DNA from: Diploptera punctata
Taxonomy: Eukaryota > Arthropoda > Insecta > Blattodea > Blaberidae
DNA: 64,000 bases
Assembly (NCBI GenBank): GCA_030220185.1
Contig: JASPKZ010001600.1
Span: 186,001 to 250,000, forward strand
Reading direction: 5' to 3'
Shown here: positions 13,101-25,100 of the stretch, piece by piece
Position numbering within the stretch: the stretch's first letter is position 1
Layout: each line of letters begins with the position of its first letter
Notes under the pieces: model-generated
Database searches by the model: none
What the model saw: the letters and a program-made list of their open reading frames with translations, nothing else
What the model was told of the DNA's origin: nothing
Made by a program: the position numbers and the translations under genes

Positions 13101-16100
13101 CTCCACTCAATATTAATGATATAACCTCATAATGTTCACTTCCCAACATTAATTTGAATATAAATAAATTTAATTATATGTGTGGCACCATAAAATGAAG
13201 TCTCAAAGGAACTAGAATGGAGACACTTAAAATTTTATAAAACAATGGCAGTTCCAACACTACTATATGGATCGGAACACTAGGTCTTAACCAAAAACCA
13301 GAAACAAAGAATAGAAGCGTCAGAATTGAGATTTCTGAGGAGTGTGGCTGGCTATACAATAATGGATCAAAGGCAAAGTGAGGATATACGAAGAGAACTG
13401 AATATTAATATTAAAACTGCGTTTAGATTGGGACTTGCCCCGGTAGCTCAGATGCTAGAGCATTGGCCTAGAAAGCCAAAGGTCCCGGCTTCGAGTCTGG
13501 GCAAAAATTTTTCTCTTCAAATATAATTTATCCTTCAGTGAGAAGTGTTAAATTAATAATAAAAACATCAATAGAAGCCCTACTGGCTTTATAAAGTAGT
13601 GCTTAAATTCCCGATAAATGTCTTCTTAACTAAGAAGCCACCATTTGCAAAGATAGAAGCAAAGGCTTTTGATTCTGGGAATTACAATATATATAAGAAA
13701 AGAATTTGTGTTTAGATCGGAACTCGCCCTGGTAACTCAGATGGTAGAGCATTGGCCTAGAAAGCCAAAGGTCCCGGGTTCAAGTCTCAGTCTGGGCGAA
13801 AATTTTTCTCTTCAAAATTAAAATAGAACTGAATATATTCAAAATATTAGATAGAATTACACAATACAGAGATGAATGGGTGGCACATCAATAAAATGGA
13901 TAACAATAGAATCCCAAAACAGATTCTTCATTACAAATCACTAGGACAAAGAAATGTTGGAAGACCCAGTAAAAGATGGATAGACCAATTCTAACATGAA
14001 ATCGGAACAGACCAGCAGGTCTAATCCTTGATGTTGATGATTGAGATGTATAAAATGATTAATAAAAACATAACTACATTAGTCCATTTAAGGGCCAAAC
14101 AAGAAGACTAGATTATGAGTATAAAATGTAAACAACTGATAATCCATATACATTTTGTCTGAGACCCTGAATTCTTTATTTTCAAATTGTTTGTCTGCAA
14201 TCCCTCTATAAACAAGAGTTTTTGTTATATAATTTACACTCTATATACACATATGTAGAAATCACTTCCTATGTTAAAATGATAATATGTCTTTTAGAAT
14301 TTCTTACATATTGGTATGGCATAAAATAAATGAACTTTTTCTTCTAACTTAAATGATTTAAAATTAATTCCACATCAGTTTGTCAATTAGGCTTTTTTTT
14401 TTCAGTAGTGAAAAAATAAATCAAGGAGTTGCAGCAGAAGACATAGAAGTAGAAAATAAAAAGCTGTTGGGGAATATAAACATTTCAGGTGAATCATCTG
14501 ACTCAGAAATGTTATATTCAGGAAAAGATTCTTTGAAAAAATATTCAAAATCAGGTTGGTAATTTAAAATATATTTTAGCTTTAAATAAATAGCATTATG
14601 AGAAAAATAGATATTACATTAATATTTATAATATAGATAAAATACTACTGTATATAAATCTTTTAGAAACCTACTCTTTATGTACAATATAACCCCTCTT
14701 TTACTCTTTTCAATGAACCAGATGGAAAGTGGTGTAAATTAGGGGAAGTGTTGTGGCAAGAAGTAATAGACTCGTAAGTACTAAAACGTACCATTAATAG
14801 TAATAACTGGAAGGCGCACAAAACGTGCACACGAGTCTATTACCAACCTAGAAACCCAAATGAATGGTACCTACCCCTCTAAGCTATAATGAATAACATA
14901 TACACTCGGAGTGGGGGTGGCGACTTTATGGGAGGAGTCATTGCCCTTATAAGGCGAGAACGCGTGTGAAAGCTCTCTCACGCTCCTACATTCTACAATA
15001 GTCAAGTTCTTCAGTAACCGTTCGCGAAGGTGATATTAAAACACGTGGGCGGAAGTAATTCATCAACTCCACTCCGAGTTAGTCAAGTATCAAACATTGT
15101 AAGTCTACAATTGTACACACAAAATTGTCAAATAAACTGAAATAATAAGTGTATAATATAAACATCCCTGAGTGATCATATTCTACCCTGAGTGAACCGG
15201 CACAGTGTAAATAATGGGAAACAAAAGGAGCTAAAGAAAAGTTGACTCCCCATATTCTGCATCCATTCCAGAACTTCTACATGTAAAAAACACTGAATGG
15301 GATAAAGTACAATATTGGCTAATATATAATATAATGTGATGGGAATTTTCTGTGTGAGTAACATCAGATACCGGGAATTAAAGACTGGATAGATAAGACT
15401 GACATATTTTTGAAGAAAGCTAGACCTACTTGGAGTTGCTTTTTGGGGGTTTTCACCATCATTTAGAGAATTTTTCTGGGAAATTAATGTATATAACATA
15501 TTACCATAAATAATATAGGGTCAGAACAAAAAAAAAAGTGCATCGCACTAAAACAGTTGCTTTTTGGACGTTTAAATGGCTTTCACTGCCTAAACCATAA
15601 TAAATATGCTAAATTAATGTACACAGAATTGAATATCTACAAAAAAGTCTGTGACAGCATATAACAATCTTTTACGGATACTCACAATAACCATTTTTGT
15701 CTTTCAGCTCATTGATGCCAAGAAGATTAGGATAAGTAGATTCCCAGGCAATGCAGGATTATCTATTATAAGAGGCAGCGGGACATCACTCACAATGCCA
15801 TAGTCTGTTAACACTTTAGCGGCCTCAATTTTAGTTTCATCGAAATCAAACTTAGTATATAGTAATTAATTAAAAATGTAGGTTAAGTAGATTCCTGGGC
15901 AGTGCTGGGTATTCAACTAGTATATATGTATGTATAATAGTGTATTGTGCTTATGAATTAACTTTTTTTTTGTTTTGTTTTATATAGGTTGTCATCACAG
16001 ATCAAAGGCAAAACGATGGAATGAGGAAGATTTGGAAAAAAAACACAAGAAAAAAAGAAAACATGATCACAAGGAAGAAAGTAGTGATACAAGCTCAGAA

Positions 16101-19100
16101 AGCACAAATAGTGGTGAGTGAGTGAGCAAAATAGATGAGCTTTCATTGTATGAATTCATTTGCATTCATGAAAAGTAATTAATACATCATTAATTAAATA
16201 GACATAATACAAAAATTATTCTGTCCTTTGTTATGCTGTGTAGGAAAGAATGTAACCTTCACTCTGGACAATTACATCATTGAGTGCAATAGATTCATAT
16301 TGGTCTCCTACTAAAAATTTTAACTGAAGTAAACAATATTTTTTCTTAAATTAATATTGAGAAGCTAAATCTATTACTATGATAGAAATAAGTAAATTAA
16401 TTAACACAATTAAATTATTGTAAATCAATGGTAAAGAGAAAAATTTCTGCCTGAACCGGGAATCGAACCCTTTAGCTTTCTGTGCAAATCCTCTGTCCAC
16501 TGAGCTAATCCAAGCTTCATTCCCATCCAAGCAGAAATCCTTCCCCTACCTTACTCTACTGGTCCCACATTCAATTGCAATGAATCATCATTCACAAATA
16601 CACAATGAATGACTTCTACCTGAAGACATGAAGGGACTCCACTCAGCTATAGCATTATTTATTAAATTAATATTGAGAATTTTTATTACAACGTACATAA
16701 GAGAAAAATTTGCATCTGGATCGTAACTCGCCTCGGTAGCTCAGTTGGTAGATCACTTGGCCCGGAAAGCCAAGGGTCCCGGGTTCGAGTTCTGGTCTAG
16801 GCGAAAATTTTTCTCTTCAAATATAATATTGAGAAGCTAAAGCTATTACTATGATAGAAATAAGTAAATTAATCAATTGATTTACAATAATTTAATTGTG
16901 TTAATTAATTTACTTATTTCTATCATAGTAATAGCTTTAGCTTCTCAATATTAATTTAATAAATAATGCTATAGCTGTGTGGAGTCCCTTCATGTCTTCT
17001 TCAGGTAGAAGCCATTCATTGTGTATTTGTGAATGATGATTCATTGCAATTGAATGTGGGACCAGGAGAGTAAGGTAGGGGAAGGATTTCTGCTTGGATG
17101 GGAATGAAGCCTGGATTAGCTCAGTGGACAGAGCATTAGCACGGAAAGCTAAAGGTTCCGGGTTCGATTCCCGGTTCAGGCAGAAATTTATCTCTTTACC
17201 ATTGATTTACAATATTTTTTCTATCTATCTTCTTCTTCTTCCTTCCAAGTATTAGGCCAAGGCCTGTTACGATCCTATAGAAAATTTTCCCTCCAGCGTT
17301 TCATAGGACGGCCCAGTGATCTTCGTCCTCTTGGTATATAATTATAAACAGCTTTGGGGATCCGATTTGAACTCATTCTTTCAAGATGGTGTTTCCAATT
17401 TAGTTGGTACTGTTTAATATATTCCAAAAATTGGCGTAGTCTTCAATTCTTTTAAGATATCGGTGTTCCTTTTCCGATCCCATCTGGTGTAACCTGCTAT
17501 TCTGCGCACGAATCTCATTTCACAAGCCGTTATTCTGCTTTCATGTTGTTTTTTTAGTGTCCATGCTTCACTACCATAGGTCAACACTGGTCTAGCCAAA
17601 GTGTTATATAAACGTAATCTGGTGTTTTTTTGTACAAGGGATGGTTTCATAACTTGATTAATAAATCCTAAACTTTTATTATAACTAGAAACTTTTTCAG
17701 GGATATCCTTTTCATCCCAGATAGAGAGATAATATCCAAGATATTTAAATTGATTAGATCTCTCTAAAATTTTATTCTGGAGACAGATTTTACTTTTGTA
17801 TGGGGTCCTTCCCATGAAATGCCATAATTTTAGTTTTGTTAATTGATATTTCCATTTTCTATCTATAATTTGAGTAAAAATATTTATGCACGATAGTATG
17901 TTGTGTTGTACGTAACAGCAATGGCGGCCATGATTGAAAGTTTAATTTCCTACATTTCGGGGTTGCCGATCTATAAATAACTAAATAACTACACTGTAAT
18001 ATTACAAATTACCTACCTAGGGCAGGAAGTAAAACCATTGCTCTTTATGTATACTATGTACAATGTATATACAAAAATATATCGAAAGGTAGTGTTAATA
18101 TGCATTATACGAAACAAATCACTGCATTTAAAATGAACTGAACTTTATTTGAAACAACATTAAAAATTGACTTAACAAAATACAATAGGTCTACTGTATT
18201 CATCTCTTCTCTATTGAAAACTTCAGACATTTTAGCTTCATGTCCAATATTCTTATTTTTGAGGAAGTAACTAGTGTAACAAAATCTGCAATATTGATAC
18301 TTTCTTTTAAATTTATCATCGTCTTCAGCATTGAATATTCTGACCACAAACTCGTTGGAGACTTTAATGTTTCACTTCTGAGGACGAAATAAGCAATCAT
18401 ATTTTTTTCATTTACAGTACAATTCTCCTCCATGCACTTTCTGAATGAAATCTAATGTTTTTTTTGGTATCTTGATTTCAGTTTCTCTGGCACTAAAGAA
18501 GCACATCCAACTTCCCACTCTTCTTCAATTTCGTCATTTTGATTAAAGGACTACCATATTCATCTCTTCTCTACTGAAAAGTTCAGACTTTTAGCTTCAT
18601 GTCCAATATTATTCTTTTTGAGGAAGCTAACTATTGTGTAACAAAATCTGCAATATTGATACCTTCTTTTAAATTTAACGTCTTCTTCAGCATTGAATAT
18701 TCTTCCACAAACTCGCTGGAGGCTTTAATATTTCACTCCTGAGCACGAAATATAAACAACTATATTTTTTTCACTTACGTACAATTCTTCTCCTCCACCA
18801 CTTTGTGAATTAAATGTCATGTTTTTTTTTCATATCTTGATTTAGATTCCACTGGCACTTAAAGAAGCACACCCAACTTCCCGCGCTTCTTCAATTTCGT
18901 TATTTTGATTATCATCATTCATGCTTGCTGCCATTTTATGCCTGATTGGTGTCATGGCCTGCTGTAGTCTCAACTAAATTCTTTTCAGCATTTAGCGTAT
19001 ATATATATATTGGCCAGGCTGCTAATGTCAAAGTCGTTTATAATGAATGCAATTATTCCCAACAAATATATTTATTATTTTACTATTATTTATTATTTTG

Positions 19101-22100
19101 AAAACATCATCATCCTAAAAATAATATACAACACACATTTGGGAAATGTTATACAGAATCTCGGAAATTAAAAACCTCACTATCACTCAGTTTTTAATCA
19201 TTTCCTCACTTCTGTAAAAACTACTTCCAAACCTTGCATTGTAATATACTATTAAACATATGTAGCTAACAATTATTATTTTTATTGGGACATATTTTTT
19301 TTTTTTTTTTAAATCTCTTCCATCATAAGATCTGTAAAAATCTAGAAAAATCCTAAAACTAAAGAGGAAAGGTTGTAGCATACCATATTTTTTTGACTCA
19401 ATGAGTATATGAAAACATATTTGAGTTTGTATTTTTTAACATTCGTACCTCATATGTTTATTTTGTTGGACAATCGTTTCAAAGCTATTGCTCCATCTTC
19501 AGCTTGCCACAAACTGGTTTTTTTCTTTTCTTCAAGTTGTCGGCCCTGGATCTGTGTTCCAAGGAACTTGGTAATGAGGCTCCTTGGAATTTTCAAACTT
19601 CATAATTTTCTCCTTGTTCTTAAGAAAATTATGAACTTTGAAAATTCCTGGAGAAAGGAGACTCATTACCAAGTTCCTTGGAATTTTCAAAGTTCATAAT
19701 TTTCTCCTTGTTCTTAAGAAAATTATGAACTTAGAAAATTCGTGGAGAAAGGAGCCTCATTACCAAGTTTCTTGGAACACAGATCCAGGGCCGACAACTT
19801 GAAGAAAAGAAAAAACCAGTTGGTGGCAAGCTGAAGATGGAGCAATAGCTTTGGAACAATCGTCCAACAAAATAAACATATGAGGTAAGAATGTTAAAAA
19901 ATACAAACTCAAATATTAAATTGGACCTCATAATGTAACTTCCTAATGATTTTAAAATATGAAAACATATTTTTTGACTCAAATTGATAATTTAAAATCA
20001 CATGTTCTGTTCAATCAAACTAATGAATTTTCTAATCATTCACATTATTTTTTTAGCATATTATTGAAAGAAAGCTCAAAACTATAAAGTGAAATCTTTC
20101 TTAAATGTTCCACATAATATAAAATGGGAAGGACAGGGCTCAAGTCAGGCTGTACAGCCATAGGATGGATGAATATATGAAAGCGACATTTATTTATTTA
20201 TGTAATGCAGAGACATTAGACATAACCTCTTTATTTTTTTTAAATTCTAGGTAAATTTTTAAAGCTTAAAAAAGAATAAAACATTTTTATATTCAGGAAA
20301 AATAAACTGTTGGTTGGTATCTAATATTGAGCACTTGATAATGAAGTCATTCACTCTCTTTCACTTCAGATTTAGCAGGGAGACTTTAGCTTCTGTAAAA
20401 GTTGGACAGTGAAGAAGATGGTCTCAGTCTACATCCTAGAAGTTGCAGAAGGGATTTACATGTGACTCTGCAATGCCAAATCTGTGTAGATTTTTTTTTT
20501 TTTTCCAGATAATCATCATCATGGACAAATTCGTTTTAGGCCATGTGGCCTGTACGGTAAACCTAGCAAAAGATGGTCTTGATCTTTCCACCGATGTTTT
20601 GGTCTTCCTTGGTCCCTATGTCCAGTTGGGGTATATTTGAATGCCAATTTTGGAAGTCTATTTCTTGCCATTCTCCTCAGATGATTTTTCCATTCTTGTT
20701 GGTATCTTTGTATATCTTCATTTAAACTTGTTACTCCAAGTTTTCCTCTGATAATAGTGTTCCTTTGGTGATCCAGTCTATTAACTCCTAACAATGATCG
20801 TAAGAAGCGCATTTGGCTTACTTGAAGTTTATGAGAGTTTCTTTTATTTAAAATCCAAGCTTTGTCGTCATCAGTGTGATCATTCCAGTCTTTGCTTAAG
20901 TTTCTTCGAGTAGTAGGAAGTCCCCTGGGTTGGTTACCAGCCATCTACAGAGCAAGACTAGTGGTAGGGCTGCTACCTTATAGCCTCTAGTCAGGCGTTC
21001 AAAATATGGAATTTCCTCCATATTTGATTGAACGGTTATACCGCCGTGACTCGGTCCCCATTACCTCGTTAGTTAAAAGCAGGGTATACCACGTGCAGGT
21101 GAGGTTGAGAATTAGGTAGGAGAGGTTATAGAATGCACATCACTACCTCTTACACCCCCCTATTAGTAATCTGAAGTTAACTACTGCTTTGTTAAAATTT
21201 AAAATAAATACTGTGTATGTTTTAATGTTCATATTATTTGTTTTTAAACATCTTAATGAATGGACAAATTATATTTGAAAAGAAAAATATACGCCTAGAC
21301 TGGGGTTTGAACCCAGGACCTTTGACTTTCTATGTCAATGCTCTATCCAATAGGTAGCTCACTTCGATAGGGCATTGACATAGAAAGTCAAAGGTCCTGG
21401 GTTCAAAGCCCAGTCTAGGCATATATTTTCTTTTCAAATATAATACTGTGTATGTTCTTTGTTCTGAAATAAATTTATAAACTTATAAATTTGTCAATTG
21501 CATTCTGATTTTTTTGGTTATATATTAGTCTCTAATTTTGTAGATTTATGATTTATTTATTTAACACACTTCTGCTATTATATATTTTTCATGTGCAGTC
21601 ATAATATTTGAGTCTAAATCTGTTGTTTTCATTTAAATGCACATATAATTGTATGCTACATTCATTTAATCATTGTTATTTTCCAGAAAATAAGGCTAGA
21701 CATGAGCACAAGATTTTACCAAAACTAGTTGCAGAATATTCAGGATCTGAGATATTTGATGAAGAAAGCAGAAGTTCAGTGAAAATATCAGAATCACAGG
21801 ATTCTAGTTCTGACTCTGATAGTGTCAGTAATGCTACAAAGGAAGATGAAAAGAAGGAAGATATAAGTTTACCTAATAATTTTTCAGAGTCAGAGGAAGA
21901 AAATTGTGAGGTTTATTTTCCAGCCATTGAGGGTTGTCGAAGTGTCAATGAATATGAAATAGTTAGCAGGTAAATTATTATTATTAACAATAAATGTATT
22001 ATCATTAATGTAGTATAAGGATAGATAAAATTTCAAAATATTTTTTAGATTTTTTCTTATTCAATGCATCAGGTTGTCATTCTGACATTTCTGGTGTTCT

Positions 22101-25100
22101 CTCCTGGCATTGGCTTAATTGTAACCCACTTCTGAAGTTGGGGCACCTAGGAGGCTGAGTTATGTTATCTCGATGATATGATGGGTGATAAATGATAATG
22201 AAACGCCAGGAAAGTTCGTAACCTAAATTCAGACCATGGGCAACCACAGGAATGATTCCCTTTAAGGAAGAATTCCTAGGGTTTGATTGGGAATTGAATC
22301 CGGGACCTCACAAACAGTAGTCAGAAATGCTGATCACTAAGCCCATGTGGCTGGTCTTGAATCAATGGTTTTGTGCATTGTTGCAAATATATTCACTAAA
22401 GAAAAATGCTTAGTAATTATAGAGATAAAATAAATTATTATAAATTTGGGAATTTTTACATTAGAGGTTTTCTTAATAAGAATCAAATGAATCGTGAATT
22501 CTTCTTACCTCATACCTATGTTGTATTGCAGTTTTGGGAAACATATCATTCCCATTAAATTATTTTCAGTCTGATCATCTTACCTCAATATTAATGTTGA
22601 TTTGTTCTTGGACATGTTTCAAAACAATTCTGTTTTATCGTTATCCAGACTGGTTATATTTATGTTGCATACCCTGGACATTGACATCCAGGGTGTGCAA
22701 CATAAATGTAACCAGTTTGGACAAGCTGACGATAAAACAGAATTGTTTTGAAACATGTCCAAGAACAAATCAACATTAATATTGAGGTAAGATGATCAGA
22801 CTGAAAATAATTTAATTAAAATAACCTCAAAATATAACTTCCTAAAATTAAATATATCATTCCCATCTTCAACTGTTTTCACGACTGTCAATTTTTCATT
22901 ATGCCGGTAATGATGGCAGTTTAGAAAATTACTGGCATAATGAAAAAATGACAGTCATGAAAACAGCTGATGATGGGAATGATATGTTTCCCGATACTGC
23001 AGTTCTGTGTTAAAAACATAGCTGTATGAGGTAAGAAGAATTCATGATTCATTTGATTCTTATAAAAGAAATTATTTGGATTCTTGTGCTGTAGGATTTA
23101 ATGCTGTACACTGTAGGAAGAGCTGTTTGTCCATAATGTGATACCATCATAATATTTTTATTTACAGAATTGCAGAAGGAAGCTATGGAGTTGTTTATGA
23201 GGCTAAAGATAGACATACACAAGAAATTGTGGCTCTAAAGAAATTGAAGATGGAGAAAGAGAAAGAAGGGTTTCCTATTACTTCATTGCGAGAAATAAAT
23301 ACTTTGTTAAAAGTAAGTTCAACAGTATACAATGTAGATATTTTAAAATTGTGAAAAAAGATAAAAGTACAATGTTGTATTTCTTATAGTAAAGTAAAGT
23401 AAAGTGATCCCACAACAGACCCGGAGGCCCTTGGGGTAGTAGGAGGTTAGGGCTCCCACTTTTTCTAGACAATCGACACTTTATGTCAGCCGGGTTGTCA
23501 GCCCTGCGTGACGGCCGCCTTTACCCCCAGAACAAGTGTCTGGTACTCATTTCCGTTAGAGGCTGAGTCGACCTCAGGGCCATAGTGCCGCCAGAGGGTT
23601 TGGGTCAGTTTAAAAATCCTGACCCCAATGGGACTTGAACCCTCGACCCTCCGGCTTGTAGCTAAGTGCCTTAACCACTAAGCTACAGCGAAAATCAAAA
23701 ATAAACAATGTTTAGACACTTCACAAGTTATTGAAACTGAGGAATAATATTTTCTCCTTTGGATATTTCTTAATTATAAGTTTTATCATGTGCACATATC
23801 AAATTAAATAATTAGAATTACTGATAATTAAAATTAATTAATTAAAACTGATAATTACTTTTGGTCACATTTTTCAGAGTACATGCAATTCAGTCCAGTT
23901 TAATATTTTAATTCCATTAGTATCAGAATGGCAGCTCCTTGGTGCAAGCAGTTAGATGCTTGCCTCTCATTGCTGAGGTCTCAAGATTGAGTCTTGGTCA
24001 CTCCATATGGGTTTCATGGTGGATGAAATGGAGCTTGGACAGGTTTTTCTTGGGGTTTCTCCCATTTTTGCCCTGTCACATTTCATTCCATAATTTCTCC
24101 ATATTCATCTCATCCATTTCATTTCATTTCATTCATCTGCCACTGTGACAGTGTGTCAGGCGTGGTCAGCTGGCACCTTGTCATTCACAGGCCTCTATAA
24201 ATATAGGACCCTCTTCTCATCCCTCAGTCCGATTCTGTGTTGGATACAAGTTGAGAAGATATATATATTATATATATAGTACCAGAAAGTTAGGCATAAA
24301 GAAAGTAAAATGTAGTTATAGAATTTTTTTTTCAGGCGCAACATCCAAATATAGTTACTGTGAGAGAGATAGTTGTCAACAGTAATATTGATAAAATTTT
24401 TATTGTTATGGATTATATTGAACATGATTTGAAGTCTTTCATGGAGTCTATGAAAAAGAAGAAAGAGGTTTTCCATAAAGGTAATAACATATTTAATTTT
24501 AATTAAAATTTATATTAAATTAACTTTAAGGGCCGCATGCAAATACATTAGTCTCTACTCAAATTACTTCCAATCACTGGTGAGCTGACTCACCGTGAGC
24601 AATTGCTGAGATTGAATTAACGGCCGATTTACCGGTCATGCATGAAAGTTGACATTTTCGTAATATTGGCAACGAATTACCCAGAATTCTCAGCGATAAA
24701 ACCACTTCCGTTATTTTCGTCTGCTATAGAGGAACACATTTATGCTTGCGTCCCGCAAATAATACACAACGACGTTTGCATCGCGCAATATTACGCCGAT
24801 TCTCCTGTTCTTCCAGTTGAATTCTTTGGTAGACTCTATCAAATTCCTCTTCTCCGCATGTACCGAAAACATGATCGAAGTCTTCAAGGTCCGACATCTT
24901 GGATAAAGCTGCAAAGGTTTCAAACTACATTGGTTCCCTTCGAGATTTTCACGATAAGTTTCTATCTTGAGCTATGATCTTAAGGTACCTCGTCAGGTAG
25001 TTTACAATTATTATCGCATGAATAGATTTCTGAGTAAGCAAAATGTATTTGGATAAAACTTTCTCAGCAGAGAACGCCTTTTACTGTCTAATGCGTTCAA

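Larger units (their letters stand above)
12830..14035 (+). mobile_element. RTE-like LINE fragment, interrupted twice
   Basis: The C-terminal half of an RT ORF can be followed in three pieces. 12840-12975 reads [20 protein letters not shown]. 13175-13430 has METLK...RIE(A/I)SE-type sequence. 13820-14030 has [15 protein letters not shown] and the C-terminal repeats. A PLE-derived foldback (12988-13161) and a tRNA-like pair (about 13432-13815) sit inside it. Stops abound. Confidence 0.8.
16427..17215. mobile_element. tRNA-headed SINE as inverted dimer, with nested tRNA-like element
   Basis: Two arms of about 300-360 bp are inverted around about 16885. Each arm starts with a tRNA-like head (minus at about 16450-16520, plus at 17109-17182) and shares a body (GGGAAGGATTTCTGCTTGGA, TTCATGTCTTC and others). 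The element at 16680-16827 interrupts the left arm. The outer ends carry the matching inverted ATTGTAAATCAATGG. Confidence 0.8.
22480..23080 (+). mobile_element. PLE-derived foldback element, outer copy, split by a second one
   Basis: The outer arms (GAATTCTTCTTACCTCATAC with the complement at 23025-23045) share an ATTCATTTGATTCTTATAAA-like flank. The inner element 22556-22853 lies inside the left-arm hammerhead. The right arm keeps an intact core. Confidence 0.78.

Noticed and set aside
14559..14564. Alternative exon c donor (GTAATT)
   Set aside because: It would bring exon d into a frame with an early stop. The donor at 14555 keeps phase with the downstream exons.
17109..17182. Functional nuclear tRNA gene
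   Set aside because: The cloverleaf is complete, but position 33 is not U and the unit is one head of a repeated inverted SINE.
12336..17215. CRISPR-like array from the repeated tRNA-like units
   Set aside because: Units are tRNA-like with boxes A and B, spacing is irregular, and the genome is clearly eukaryotic.
24642..24977. 111-codon plus-strand frame as a gene
   Set aside because: It lies in a 0.58-kb repeat. The frame is not kept in the copy at 8.3 kb and no motif is recognised.
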